Shown: positions 26,441-34,629, numbered from the stretch's first letter. The stretch is DNA of 64,000 nt from Actinomadura spongiicola (GCF_003432485.1 NZ_QVNQ01000015.1:1-64000); one strand, 5' to 3'. Numbers and translations: made by a program. The notes: generated by a model not told the origin, from the letters alone.

Positions 26441-27229
26441 ATGGACATCGAGGGGACGGGTGAGGAACCGCCGAAGTCGGTCCTGGCACGGGGACTCAGC
26501 CTGCTGGACGCGTTCGGCTCAGGCGACGGCGAGCTGAACCTGACCGAGCTGTCCGCCCGCACCGGACTGCCCAAACCGACCGCGCACCGGTTGTTGGGCG
26601 AGCTGGTGCGGTGGGGCGGGGTCGAACGCACCGAATACGGTTACCGGTTGAGCATGCGGCTGTTCGTTCTCGGCCAGCGTGCGCCACGTCCCCGTGGGCT
26701 GCGCGAGGCCGCGCTCCCCTACATGGAGGACCTGTACGAGGCGACGCACGAGAACATCCACCTCGCCGTCATGGACGGGACGGACACGCTCTTCCTGGAG
26801 AAGGTCAGTGGGCGCCGCTCGATGCCCATCGTGTCCCGGGTGGGCGGGCGGCTGCCCGCGTACTGCACCGCGACCGGGAAGCTGTTCCTGTCCCTCGGGC
26901 CGCCCGAGCGGCTGCAGAGCGTCCTGGCGGCGGGCCTCGTCCGCTACACGCCGCACACGATCGTCATGCCGGGCCTGTTGAAGCGGGAGCTGGCCCGCAC
27001 CAGCGACCGCGGCTACGCCGTCAACCGGGAGGAGTCGGAGGCCGGGGTGTCCGCGGTGGCGGCGCCGGTCCTCGACCGGCAACGTCGCCCGATCGCCGCG
27101 CTCTCCATCACCGGGAACGCGTACCGGCTGGATCTGGACCGGCTGGCCCCGGCCGTCCGGACCGCGGCGCTGGCGCTGTCGAGGGAGCTGGCGCGTGAGA
27201 GCGACCTGAAAATGGGGATTCCCCGGTGA
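26441..27229 (+). CDS. IclR-family transcriptional regulator
   Basis: 262 residues from the ATG at 26441; the frame continues back to a TTG at 26366 overlapping the decarboxylase stop, and neither start has a strong ribosome-binding site. The N-terminal winged helix (LTELSARTGLPKPTAHRLLGELV) is followed by the IclR effector domain (ENIHLAVMDGTDTLFLEKVSG; YCTATGKLFLS; AVNREESEAGVSAVAAPVLD). It is most likely the local regulator of the upstream catabolic genes, responding to an aromatic acid. Its stop codon lies inside the following terminator stem. Confidence 0.88.
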   Translation: MDIEGTGEEPPKSVLARGLSLLDAFGSGDGELNLTELSARTGLPKPTAHRLLGELVRWGGVERTEYGYRLSMRLFVLGQRAPRPRGLREAALPYMEDLYEATHENIHLAVMDGTDTLFLEKVSGRRSMPIVSRVGGRLPAYCTATGKLFLSLGPPERLQSVLAAGLVRYTPHTIVMPGLLKRELARTSDRGYAVNREESEAGVSAVAAPVLDRQRRPIAALSITGNAYRLDLDRLAPAVRTAALALSRELARESDLKMGIPR

Positions 27230-27258
27230 TCTTGCGACACCGGGGAATCCCCGATTTT
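27209..27258. terminator. Very strong bidirectional terminator overlapping the IclR stop codon
   Basis: GGGGATTCCCCGGTG (27214-27228) pairs perfectly with CACCGGGGAATCCCC (27238-27252) over a 9-nt loop. AAAAT (27209-27213) and ATTTT (27254-27258) flank the stem, so both strands end with a short T-run. It separates the convergent IclR gene and the secreted protein gene at 27328. Confidence 0.88.
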
Positions 27259-27327
27259 CCATGCACCGGCAGCCCTGTGCCGGGTCTGGAGAGGCCGCGC
27301 CGCGGACGACCCGCGTGCGGCCTCAGA

Positions 27328-28020
27328 TCATCCTGAACCGAACGGGCGGGGCTTGCCCTTCTTGCCCTTGCCGGGGCCCCAGTCCAGGACCTCCCACTTG
27401 AGGCCCTTGAGGTGCCCCTGGCCGGTTCCGGCGTGGTACTTGCTCTTCGGCTTCTCGCCGTCCAGCAGGTACCGGAACGTGTAGGTGTCCAGGTCGAGCA
27501 TGATGCCGCGGTGCGAGGGCGCGCCCGGCCCCCGGTCCCCGACGAAGCCGACGACGCTGCGGCCGTTGTAGCTGACCTTGACCTTGGTGAGCATGGGCCA
27601 GCTCGGGCTGGCGAACATGCCCTTCTGCATCGGCTTCCCGCTCGCGGGCGCGCCGGTGTCGCCCCGGACGCCGGAGCCGTCGTCCCAGAAGTAGGACGCG
27701 GTGGTCTCGCCGCTGAGAAGGACCTCGGGGTCCTTCTTCTCACTCGCGCTCTCCGAAGCCTTGGACTTCGCGTCACGCTTCTCGGCGCTCTTGTCGGCGC
27801 CCTTGACGGCGCCCTTCTCGACGCCCTTCACAGCACCCAGGTCGGAGTGCCGCGTAGTGGCCTTTTGCTGCTGCTGGGCGGCCACGGCCTGCTTCGGGTG
27901 GAACTGGTTCTCGCTGGGAGCGGAGTCATCGCTCGCGGCTGCGACGCCGGCGACGAGCATGCCCGCCAGGGCGGTGCCGGTGACGCCGGAGAGGATGACA
28001 TTGATCGCTCGCTGCTGCAT
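27328..28020 (-). CDS. Secreted double-psi beta-barrel (RlpA/expansin-like) protein
   Basis: 230 residues. The signal peptide is MQQRAINVILSGVTGTALAG followed by VAAASD. Residues 35-95 are a charged Lys/Glu/Ala-rich linker with GAVKGVEKGAVKGADK repeats. The C-terminal domain (about 100-200) has the DPBB pattern: ASYFWDDGSGVRGDTGAPASG, KVKVSYNGRSVVGFVGDRGP and HRGIMLDLDTYTFRYL, where DRGP and the late Asp are typical of RlpA-like barrels. It probably acts at the cell wall; lytic activity is not proven by sequence. GAAGGAAATTC gives a good ribosome-binding site. A structured leader precedes it. Confidence 0.75.
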   Translation of the reverse strand: MQQRAINVILSGVTGTALAGMLVAGVAAASDDSAPSENQFHPKQAVAAQQQQKATTRHSDLGAVKGVEKGAVKGADKSAEKRDAKSKASESASEKKDPEVLLSGETTASYFWDDGSGVRGDTGAPASGKPMQKGMFASPSWPMLTKVKVSYNGRSVVGFVGDRGPGAPSHRGIMLDLDTYTFRYLLDGEKPKSKYHAGTGQGHLKGLKWEVLDWGPGKGKKGKPRPFGSG

Positions 28021-28215
28021 GAATTTCCTTCGTTCGGGGTACAGGGCTGCCGTTCCGCGCCGGCCGGCGCATGCCGGGATCCGGGCAGAGGGAAACGGCT
28101 CCGAGACTCAGGACTCGGGAGATCACCGCCGCGAAAGAACACCCGCGTGAAACGGCCCATGGGCATGGCGGACCGCGCCCGCGCTCAACGGCGCACGCCC
28201 GTCTTTGGGCGTGCG
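28021..28215 (-). promoter_or_regulatory. Structured 5' leader of the DPBB gene, possible riboswitch
   Basis: Upstream of the ATG the RNA can fold in nested stems: GCCGTTTCC pairs with GGAACGGC, enclosing a perfect GCGCCGGCCGGCGC palindrome and a CCGGATCCCGG element. Further up, CGCACGCCC (28192-28200) pairs with GGGCGTGCG (28207-28215). Actinobacterial cell-wall hydrolase genes often have a c-di-AMP (ydaO) riboswitch, but I do not find its CAGCTAACCTCG core here, so the class is unknown. Confidence 0.35.
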
Positions 28216-28354
28216 TGTGACACGGGCTTCGATGAAGCGGGAGAAATGCCGACCGGGGGCTCACGGGCCCAGCCGGGGCACGGCCGGTGCATGGGACGGC
28301 CGCAGTTCGGCAACGTTGACCCCGCCTGGCGGGCGGGATGCGACGGCTCTGCGT

Positions 28355-28402
28355 TTGACCAGGTCAACGGTTCATTGACCTCGACCTGGGGTTGACTATA
28401 TA
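28355..28402 (+). promoter_or_regulatory. Candidate promoter with TTGACC operator palindrome
   Basis: TTGACCAGGTCAA (28355-28367) is a perfect palindrome around one base. A second TTGACC (28375-28380) lies 16 nt before TATATA (28397-28402), giving a near-consensus promoter on the plus strand; another TTGAC overlaps 28392-28396. Overlapping half-sites of this kind suit a TetR/GntR/MarR-type repressor. No regulator gene is adjacent. Confidence 0.4.
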
Positions 28403-28598
28403 CGGCATTACCGTGGTTTCGCCAAACGGGCGATTTCTTTACCTTCGGCCAGGTAGATCTTTTTCTCGGGAACTAACCCGGAGCGCTTATGGGGACGGCG
28501 TTGTCGTCCAGTCGAGCCTCTTCCGGCGCCAAGGAAAAGGATCTTTACGTCCATGGTGTGGGCCCGACCCGCGCGCCCTTGAACGCCGGGAAGGCGGC

Positions 28599-28775
28599 AT
28601 GGACGGGCGTCAGCGGACCACCGCGTCCAAGCCTTCCGGCAACACCGCGCCGGGCACTCTGAGCGCGACTCACACGCCCCGGGCTTACTTCACGGGAGAA
28701 GGGCTCGGCGTGCGCGATTGCTTGCCACGGGCACCTATGGGACGGCGTCAGAGGGCGGACCGAAGACCGCGGTAA
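28599..28775 (+). CDS. Possible small protein, unrecognised
   Basis: 58 residues, starting MDGRQRTTASKPSGNTAPG and ending MGRRQRADRRPR. GGGAAGG lies about 5 nt before the ATG, and the candidate promoter at 28375-28402 points at it. It has no hydrophobic segment, is rich in Arg and Thr, and matches no family I know. It could equally be random open sequence. Confidence 0.2.
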   Translation: MDGRQRTTASKPSGNTAPGTLSATHTPRAYFTGEGLGVRDCLPRAPMGRRQRADRRPR

Positions 28776-28973
28776 GCCGTGTGCAACTCGTCACAAGCTG
28801 AGGCCTCCGGGGCGCCGGGGGCCGACGCAAGCAGCGAGAAAGCTGTTGTGGCGCGCTGGCACGCGGCTGTTCGGTGTGGCGTTGCTTCCCGGGACAGCGG
28901 AGGGCGATGTGGCCAAGCTCACGACCCCGAAGTAGCCGTGAGCTCGGCGAAAGTTGGATGGAACAGCTGAGGA

Positions 28974-29238
28974 GGCGCAGGCGCTGTAACGGCGTCCGGA
29001 AGTGCGACACAGCGCACACAGGGACCTCTCCGTACACAGCACAGGCAGCAGGAGACCTGAAGACGGGCCGTACGCTCATCCGCCCAGAAACTCGGCCCGC
29101 TGTGAGAAGAGGCGCCGACGCTGCAACGGCAGCCGGAAGTACGACGCGCGCACGCAAGGACCTCGCCATGCACAAGCACACGATGCCAGAGGACGCGATG
29201 ACGGGCCGTTCGCTCGTCCGTCCGGGCCCTCAGCCCGC
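28974..29238. repeat. Imperfect tandem duplication, two copies of about 127 nt
   Basis: Copy A is 28974-29100 and copy B is 29111-29238. Shared blocks include GGCGC..(A/G)CGCTG.AACGGC, CCGGAAGT.CGAC, GGACCTC and GACGGGCCGT.CGCTC.TCCG. The ends encode similar peptides in the same frame (LKTGRTLIRPETRPA and AMTGRSLVRPGPQPA). Confidence 0.6.
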
Positions 29239-29299
29239 CGCGAGCGGCTCAGGGCCCGTGAGCGTGCTCGATGGGAGGCCTGGTCAGCGCGCCGGATAG
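29168..29299 (+). CDS. Possible small peptide gene in repeat copy B
   Basis: 43 residues, MHKHTMPEDAMTGRSLVRPG followed by PQPAASGSGP and a short tail. AAGGA (29156-29160) lies 7 nt before the ATG. The equivalent place in copy A has GTA instead of ATG, so only copy B could be translated from this start. The repeated MTGRSLVRP / KTGRTLIRP block suggests selection on the peptide. No family is recognised, and no modification enzyme is adjacent to support a RiPP precursor. Confidence 0.25.
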   Translation: MHKHTMPEDAMTGRSLVRPGPQPAASGSGPVSVLDGRPGQRAG

Positions 29300-29727
29300 A
29301 TCGGCGACTGCATGAGCGGTGTCGGGCCCGTTCCCCCGGCGACCTGCTGCGGCGCGATGAACGGCGACTCGGCGTACGCGGGTTCCCCGAGCGGGGAGAC
29401 CGCGGCGATCACCGGTCCCTGGGCCGCGGGCACCGCCTGCGCCGTGGGAGGCGGGACGGAGGGCGGCACATGTGTGCCGTCCGCCCGGCGCGGCTCGGCG
29501 GGCGGCGCGACCTCGCGCTCCACGCGCCTCCCGGCCAGCAGCGCCATCAGCGCACGCGCGGCGTCGGCGTCCAACCGAAGCAGGACGCTCGGCGTCCCCG
29601 CCTGGTCGACGAACGGGGAGACCGACGGCGTTGTCGGCAGCGGCGGAAGCGCCGCCCGCATCTCCTCGCGGAGATCCTGGGCAAGGCGCAGCGCCTGTCG
29701 GTCACTGTCACTCAAGTGTGCGTTCAT
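29284..29727 (-). CDS. Hypothetical protein
   Basis: 147 residues from the ATG at 29727, which has GGAG 8 nt upstream; a GTG at 29748 is in frame but lacks this. Residues 1-35 are a charged helix (LSDSDRQALRLAQDLREEMRAAL), 50-75 include VLLRLDADAARALMALLAGR, and the rest is proline/alanine-rich and probably disordered. There is no signal peptide or known domain. Composition and start support a real gene; the function is unknown. Confidence 0.55.
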   Translation of the reverse strand: MNAHLSDSDRQALRLAQDLREEMRAALPPLPTTPSVSPFVDQAGTPSVLLRLDADAARALMALLAGRRVEREVAPPAEPRRADGTHVPPSVPPPTAQAVPAAQGPVIAAVSPLGEPAYAESPFIAPQQVAGGTGPTPLMQSPIYPAR

Positions 29728-30302
29728 CGCGATCTCCGGGGAGTTCACGTGGCAGGTCCGGCGCTCATCCTGCTAGGGATGGCGTGCAGGTGCAAGGGCT
29801 GATGCACGTGCATTTGGAAAAAATTCCTGCCCGTAACCCCGACGCCGTTCGATCGTTCGCGTTCACATCGCCCCCCACTCACCCGGCGCTCGGAACGTCC
29901 TGACCAGCACAGACCCGCGCGGCCGGTCCCCTTCACCGACGAGACGAGGCACTGACCGGCCGACCGGGACGCCCGTTCAATTGAGGCCCGCCAAAGTTGA
30001 ATCGCCGCATCTGTCCGGGTGCCGAGCCGGACATCCACACCGCGTCCTCGCACGAACATCAGCTAGGCACCGGGGCGGCACACCCGGCCGAACCCGCGGC
30101 GCGGGAGTCTCACACCCGTCCCTTGATCCACACATCCGAAAGGTGATCGTGAGCGAGCACCTCGACCAGGTCCTCGGTCAGCACGTCAACCGCAGCCTGC
30201 GGCGGTTCAGCCCTCGCCGCCACCAACATCGTCCCCGCCGGGGCGGCTCACGCGGCGCCGAGCACTGTCGGACGGTCAAGGCATGCTGGAGGGGTGCCAG
30301 AA
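29728..30302. other. Divergent intergenic region with a 12-bp palindrome
   Basis: 575 nt without a supported gene between divergent starts. ATGCACGTGCAT (29802-29813) is a perfect palindrome, followed by GGAAAAAATTCC, an AT-rich inverted repeat. These lie 75-95 nt upstream of the minus-strand start at 29727 and may be operator sites. GGAGG at 30288-30292 serves the next gene. Confidence 0.4.
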
Positions 30303-31394
30303 ATGCTGAGCGTCCGAGCCCTCAACCGAGCCACCCTGGCCCGTCAACTTCTGCTCGCGCGGGAGCCGATCACGGTGACCGAGGCGGTGGGACGGCTCTG
30401 TGGGATGCAGGCGCAGGAGCCGAAACCGCCGTACCTGGGGCTCTGGACGCGGCTGGACGGCTTCCAGGCGTCCGATCTGCACAGCGCGCTGCACGACCGG
30501 TCGCTCGTCCGAGCGACGATGATGCGGGCCACCCTGCATCTGGTGACGGGCGACGACTACACGGCGTTCCGGACGACGATGCAGCCCATGCTGGACACCG
30601 CCCTGCGCGTCCTGGGCGACCGCGCCGAGAACCTTGACGTGCCCAAGGTCGTCCAGGTGGCGCGTGCGCTCTTCGAGCGGGGACCTCGCACGTTCAACGA
30701 GGCACGTGCGCTGCTCCAGGAAGAGTTCCCGGACGTCAACGATCGGGCCCTCGGGTACGCCGTCCGACTTTGCGTGCCGCTGGTCATGGTCCCGACCGAG
30801 GACAGGTGGGGTTTCCCCCGCAACTCACAGTTCACCTTGGCCGATGCCTGGCTGGGCGCCGACCCGTCCCCTGGACCGGCGATCGACGAACTGTTGCTCC
30901 GCTACCTGGCGGCCTACGGGCCCGCGTCCGCCGCCGACGCGCAAACCTGGTCCGGCCTGTCGGCGACCGCCGAGGCATGGGAGCGCCTACGCCCCAGGCT
31001 CCGTGTCTTCACCGATGACAAGGGGCGAGAACTGTTCGATCTGCCCGACGCCCCACGGCCGGACGAGGACGTACCGGCGCCAGCACGGTTCCTGCCCGAG
31101 TTCGACAGTCTCGTACTGGCGCACGCCGACCGCAGGCGCGTCATCGCCGACGCGCACCGCCCGTCCCTCACGACCAAGAACCTCCGCGTCCGGGCCGTCT
31201 TCCTCTGGGACGGCTTCGCGCACGGCGTCTGGGAGACGGAGTACAAGCGCAGGGTCGCCACACTGCGGTTGCGTCCCTTCGAGCCGCTTCCCCGGGCGGC
31301 CATCGACGAACTGACCACCGAGGGAGAGTCACTTCTGCGTTTCCTCGAACCGGAGGCGAGGGAGGCGGTAGTGTCCTTCGTCGAAGGAGACTGA
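30303..31394 (+). CDS. Winged-helix DNA-binding protein of the HTH_42 (AlkZ/YcaQ) superfamily
   Basis: 363 residues from the ATG at 30303; GGAGG lies 10 nt upstream, and the GTG at 30294 would overlap it too closely. The start LSVRALNRATLARQLLLARE and CGMQAQEPKPPYLGLWTRL match actinomycete 'winged helix DNA-binding domain' proteins. MQAQ is a Q-x-Q element like that used by AlkZ-type glycosylases that unhook interstrand crosslinks. The C-terminal part (RAVFLWDGFAHGVWETEYKRRVATLRLRPF) fits the beta-barrel domain of the family. DNA glycosylase activity is therefore possible but untested. Confidence 0.8.
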   Translation: MLSVRALNRATLARQLLLAREPITVTEAVGRLCGMQAQEPKPPYLGLWTRLDGFQASDLHSALHDRSLVRATMMRATLHLVTGDDYTAFRTTMQPMLDTALRVLGDRAENLDVPKVVQVARALFERGPRTFNEARALLQEEFPDVNDRALGYAVRLCVPLVMVPTEDRWGFPRNSQFTLADAWLGADPSPGPAIDELLLRYLAAYGPASAADAQTWSGLSATAEAWERLRPRLRVFTDDKGRELFDLPDAPRPDEDVPAPARFLPEFDSLVLAHADRRRVIADAHRPSLTTKNLRVRAVFLWDGFAHGVWETEYKRRVATLRLRPFEPLPRAAIDELTTEGESLLRFLEPEAREAVVSFVEGD

Positions 31395-31663
31395 CGCGAG
31401 CCCGAGACGGCCGGCCGTCCTGGGCATGCCCGACCGTTCGTACACGCTCGGCCGTGGGCGGCGGATTTTACCGGTCCAAGCGCGCCCGACGAAAGCATCG
31501 ACCCGCCGCCACATGCGGACATGACGGTATGAGCCCGGACAACTTCGAATAGTGATCAATCCGATACCCCGGCTGATTGAAACATCCATCAATTGGGTCC
31601 AAGCTGTCTCCGACGTCTGGAATGCCCCGCCCGTTCCTTCCGACCGCCGACAGGACACGACGC

Positions 31664-31930
31664 ATGTTCGAGATCTGGGAGACGAGTGAGCCGGCACGGC
31701 TCATCAGCGACGCGGGGAGCCTGCAGGTGGCGCTGGAGAAGGTCGACACGATGTGCCGCCTCCGGCACGACCAGGCCGTCGCGCACATCGGCGACACCAC
31801 CGAGGGATACCACTTCGAGATCAGGGACCACGAGGGCAAGGCCCTCGCGCGGCTGAGCTACGTGCCCGACCCGTCCCGCGCCTACCAGAGCGTCGTGGTC
31901 GAGGAGATGCGAGGCGACGACGACGCGTAG
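31664..31930 (+). CDS. Small hypothetical protein
   Basis: 88 residues from the ATG at 31664 (AGGA 8 nt upstream); the frame is open to 31577. It reads MFEIWETSEPARLISDAGSL and later HFEIRDHEGKALARLSYVPD, consistent with a small alpha/beta fold. No known family is recognised. The codon pattern is coding-like. It is monocistronic. Confidence 0.55.
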   Translation: MFEIWETSEPARLISDAGSLQVALEKVDTMCRLRHDQAVAHIGDTTEGYHFEIRDHEGKALARLSYVPDPSRAYQSVVVEEMRGDDDA

Positions 31931-32066
31931 ATCGCCGGTCGCTCCGACGCCCCTGGCCGCCACGGTCAGGGGCTTTCGTACGCGGACACCGATCCACCCC
32001 TGACCGGCGAGTCCCGCGGCCCCGGATGGCAGTATGCGTCTTGCGCATGGACCTCGGAGGACGGGA

Positions 32067-33386
32067 GTGGCGGTGCGTAAGGCATGGCGGCGTTCGCGGC
32101 CGGAAGAGCCGGAGGCCCGGCCGTCGCTCACCGATGCCGCGGGCGACCTGACGGCCGAGGCGGTGCGGTCGCTCGCACTCGGCGACACCGCGACGTTCGA
32201 GACGCTCGTCGCGCGGCTGACCGGCCGGCCCGACTCCCCCGAGGACGACGGGGCACGGTGGAGGCTCGCCGCCGACCGCTGCCTCGCCACGCGGCTCCGC
32301 CGGGCCGTCACGGCGGCCTGGGAGCGTGGCTGGCAACCCGCCGACGTGGTCCGGTACACGTCCCGCCGCCGCACGTCCAGGCACGCACGGCTGATGACGG
32401 ACGCGATCGCGGGCGAACTGCGGGCCTACTCCGCCGCCACCGTCGACGACCAGTGGCACGAGCAACTCGCCGTCCTCGCCGCGGAAGTGTGGTGGGAGGA
32501 CGACGACGAGCACCCGGAACTCTGGTGCGAACGCGAAGGCGTCGAACGCGCGGTCTACGTCGCCTCTGCCCTCGAACTCGTCGACCTCCTGGAGAACCTC
32601 CCGAGGCTACCGAGCCTGGGCCCGCCCCCGGGGACGTCCACCAGCACCGGCGCACCCGACTCAGAGCGGCCGACCACGCGCGACGTCGACCAACGAATAC
32701 TCGGCCGCGTCAGAGCGCTCCTGGCCAAGGCCGAGTCGACCGAGTTCCCCGAAGAAGCCGAGGCCCTCAGCGCACGCGCCCAGGAGCTGATGGCGCGTCA
32801 CAGCATCGACAACGCCGTACTGGCGGCGGAGACAGGGGACACAGGCGGTCCGGCCGGACGACGCATCCCGGTGGACAACCCCTACGACGCGCCCAAGGCG
32901 GTCCTGCTGACGGTCGTCGCCGACGCCAACCGCTGCCGGGCGGTGTGGCATCGAGAACTGGGGTTCTCCACGGTCCTGGGTTTCCCGACCGATCTGGCGG
33001 CGGTGGAGATGCTGTTCACGTCGCTGCTCGTCCAGGCGACGTCCGCGATGGTCAACGCGGGTCCCAGGCGCGATGCGCGGGGACGGTCACGCACGCGTTC
33101 GTTCCGCCACGCCTTCCTGAACGCCTACGCCGCCCGCATCGGGGAGCGGCTGCGTGAGGCGGCGCACCGGGCGGCCGCGGGCGCCGGCGGGAAGGATCTG
33201 CTTCCCGTACTGGCCGCACGCGACCGGGCCGTCGACGAGGCCGTCGACACGATGTTCCCGAACCTCGCCAAGGGACGGGCGGGCTCGGTGTCCAACTACG
33301 AGGGCTGGGTGGCCGGGCGGGCCGCCGCGGACCTCGCCAGCCTGAACGGACGCCTCGAGGTCACCGGGGCGTTCCGCCGTTTCTAG
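32067..33386 (+). CDS. DUF2786 domain protein
   Basis: 439 residues from the GTG at 32067, 6 nt after GGAGG; an in-frame ATG at 32034 and a GTG at 32073 are alternatives. A DUF2786 helix pair lies near the middle (RVRALLAKAESTEFPEEAEA, then LSARAQELMARHSID). The following part (YDAPKAVLLTVVADANRCRAVW; FTSLLVQATSAMV) is typical of the conserved actinobacterial/phage proteins carrying this domain. The fold recalls SprT-like accessory regions but has no HExxH motif. The function is unknown; relatives occur on phages and plasmids. Confidence 0.75.
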   Translation: MAVRKAWRRSRPEEPEARPSLTDAAGDLTAEAVRSLALGDTATFETLVARLTGRPDSPEDDGARWRLAADRCLATRLRRAVTAAWERGWQPADVVRYTSRRRTSRHARLMTDAIAGELRAYSAATVDDQWHEQLAVLAAEVWWEDDDEHPELWCEREGVERAVYVASALELVDLLENLPRLPSLGPPPGTSTSTGAPDSERPTTRDVDQRILGRVRALLAKAESTEFPEEAEALSARAQELMARHSIDNAVLAAETGDTGGPAGRRIPVDNPYDAPKAVLLTVVADANRCRAVWHRELGFSTVLGFPTDLAAVEMLFTSLLVQATSAMVNAGPRRDARGRSRTRSFRHAFLNAYAARIGERLREAAHRAAAGAGGKDLLPVLAARDRAVDEAVDTMFPNLAKGRAGSVSNYEGWVAGRAAADLASLNGRLEVTGAFRRF

Positions 33387-33456
33387 GGCACGGCGTCCCC
33401 CCGGGGGGCGAGGGGGACTTCCGATCATGTGCTCTCTTCCTCTTCTCGGGAGCGGG

Positions 33457-33669
33457 TCAGGCCTTCCTGCGCCTCGTGTTGCCGCCACGGCCCCGCAGCG
33501 GCACGCCCGCCTCCTTCAGCACGTTGTAGATGAACCCGTACGACCGACCGGTCTCGGCCGCCAGGTCACGGATGCTCTCACCGGCCGCGTACCGCGGAGC
33601 CAGCTCGGCGGCGAGCCTGGTGCGTTCGGCACCGGTGACGCGGGTGCCCCTCGACAATGTTCGAGCCAC
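33457..33669 (-). CDS. Small conserved actinobacterial helix-turn-helix protein
   Basis: 70 residues. Nearly the whole protein is one helix-turn-helix: LAPRYAAGESIRDLAAETGR followed by SYGFIYNVLKEAGVPLRGRG, with a basic tail (NTRRRKA). This very short form, starting MARTLSRGTRVTG, is widely conserved in actinomycetes as 'helix-turn-helix domain-containing protein'; its role is not established to my knowledge. GGAGGTCCCC upstream gives a ribosome-binding site. Confidence 0.85.
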   Translation of the reverse strand: MARTLSRGTRVTGAERTRLAAELAPRYAAGESIRDLAAETGRSYGFIYNVLKEAGVPLRGRGGNTRRRKA

Positions 33670-33999
33670 GGGGACCTCCTGTTCGCAAGGCTGGGCAGCG
33701 GGGCCCGTCCCCGCAGCTCACAGCAGTGTTGATCTCCCCAACGTACACATTCCCCCGATTAGACCGTCGATGCCGCGCGAATCACCGCGAATTCGGCCGA
33801 AGCTGGTCTTTTTCATGGTCAACGGCGTGTCGCCCATGGACAGACAGTCCTCCGCCCCCACACCCGCCCCGGCCGCGACGCGCCCGCGAGCCTCCGGCCG
33901 CGCCGGATCCGACGAAGATCTCGTAGTCGAGGACAACCCCGGGCCCGACGCGGTTCACTGCTGGACAACGGACCACGCACATTGGGGAGGCACCCGTCC
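33670..33999. other. Divergent intergenic region
   Basis: 330 nt between the small HTH gene and the cupin gene. Short open frames are present but low complexity. GGGGAGG about 9 nt before the ATG at 34000 is the only clear signal. Confidence 0.4.
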
Positions 34000-34533
34000 A
34001 TGCCCGAGGACGCGACCACGGAGTTCTGGAAGAACCTGAAGCCCATCGAGAACTCGCAGAAGCCGGACGCCCTGCCGGAGCTCTACCTGTCGAACGTCGC
34101 CACCGACGACGACCGCTACTACGTGCCGTTCACCGAGACCGTCGGCTCCCGCCCGCTTTGGATCAACGTCAAGGACAACACCTGGTCGGACATCCTCCGC
34201 GCCACCAGCGCCGGTCTGGTGAACCGGCATTACCACCCGCACGAGGTGTTCGCCTACACCATCTCCGGCAAGTGGGGATACCTCGAACGTCCCTGGACGG
34301 CCACCGCCGGTGACTTCATCTACGAGGCGCCCGGAGAGGGCCACACCCTCGTCGCCTACGAGGACGAAGAGCCGATGAAGACGCTGTTCATCGTCAAGGG
34401 CCCCCTCATCTGGCTGGACGAGAACGGCGAGCCCGACGGGTACTTCGACGTCCACGACTACATCGCGCTGTGCCGCGAGCACTTCGAGAAGGTCGGTCTG
34501 GGAGCCGACTTCATCGACCCGCTCTTCCGCTGA
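34000..34533 (+). CDS. 2,4'-dihydroxyacetophenone dioxygenase-family cupin
   Basis: 177 residues from the ATG at 34000 (GGGGAGG upstream). The cupin metal site is visible: NRHYHPHEVFAYTISGKWGY supplies the His-x-His and Glu ligands, and FIYEAPGEGHTLV supplies the last His. The start (LPELYLSNVATDDDRYYVPF) and overall length match the DAD family, which cleaves the aryl-carbonyl bond of 2,4'-dihydroxyacetophenone with O2. Whether this protein keeps that activity is unknown; no other aromatic catabolism gene is adjacent. Confidence 0.8.
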   Translation: MPEDATTEFWKNLKPIENSQKPDALPELYLSNVATDDDRYYVPFTETVGSRPLWINVKDNTWSDILRATSAGLVNRHYHPHEVFAYTISGKWGYLERPWTATAGDFIYEAPGEGHTLVAYEDEEPMKTLFIVKGPLIWLDENGEPDGYFDVHDYIALCREHFEKVGLGADFIDPLFR

Positions 34534-34539
34534 CCCGCG

Positions 34540-34565
34540 TTATCCACAGAACGGGATTCTGCTGC
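34540..34565 (+). promoter_or_regulatory. TTATCCACAGA element with dyad upstream of the 34630 gene
   Basis: TTATCCACA (34540-34548) is followed by CAGAA, five bases and TTCTG, an inverted repeat. It begins 90 nt before the ATG at 34630. Matching elements precede the genes at 44750 and 39657 at 89 and 87 nt. The core equals the classical DnaA box sequence, but the fixed position points to a transcriptional element. Confidence 0.5.
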
Positions 34566-34629
34566 TTCCCGCCGCGGCGGCGGTACATGCTGGCCACGTC
34601 CCGCCGCCGCCAGGAAGGAGCGGCCTCCC

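Larger units (their letters stand above)
28216..29283. other. Long stretch without a firm gene
   Basis: About 1.07 kb with no recognisable protein. It contains a TTGACC operator/promoter cluster (28355-28402), two candidate small ORFs (28599 and 29168), and a 127-nt imperfect tandem duplication (28974-29238), all listed separately. Base composition is less GC-rich than the neighbours between 28380 and 28560. Confidence 0.5.
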
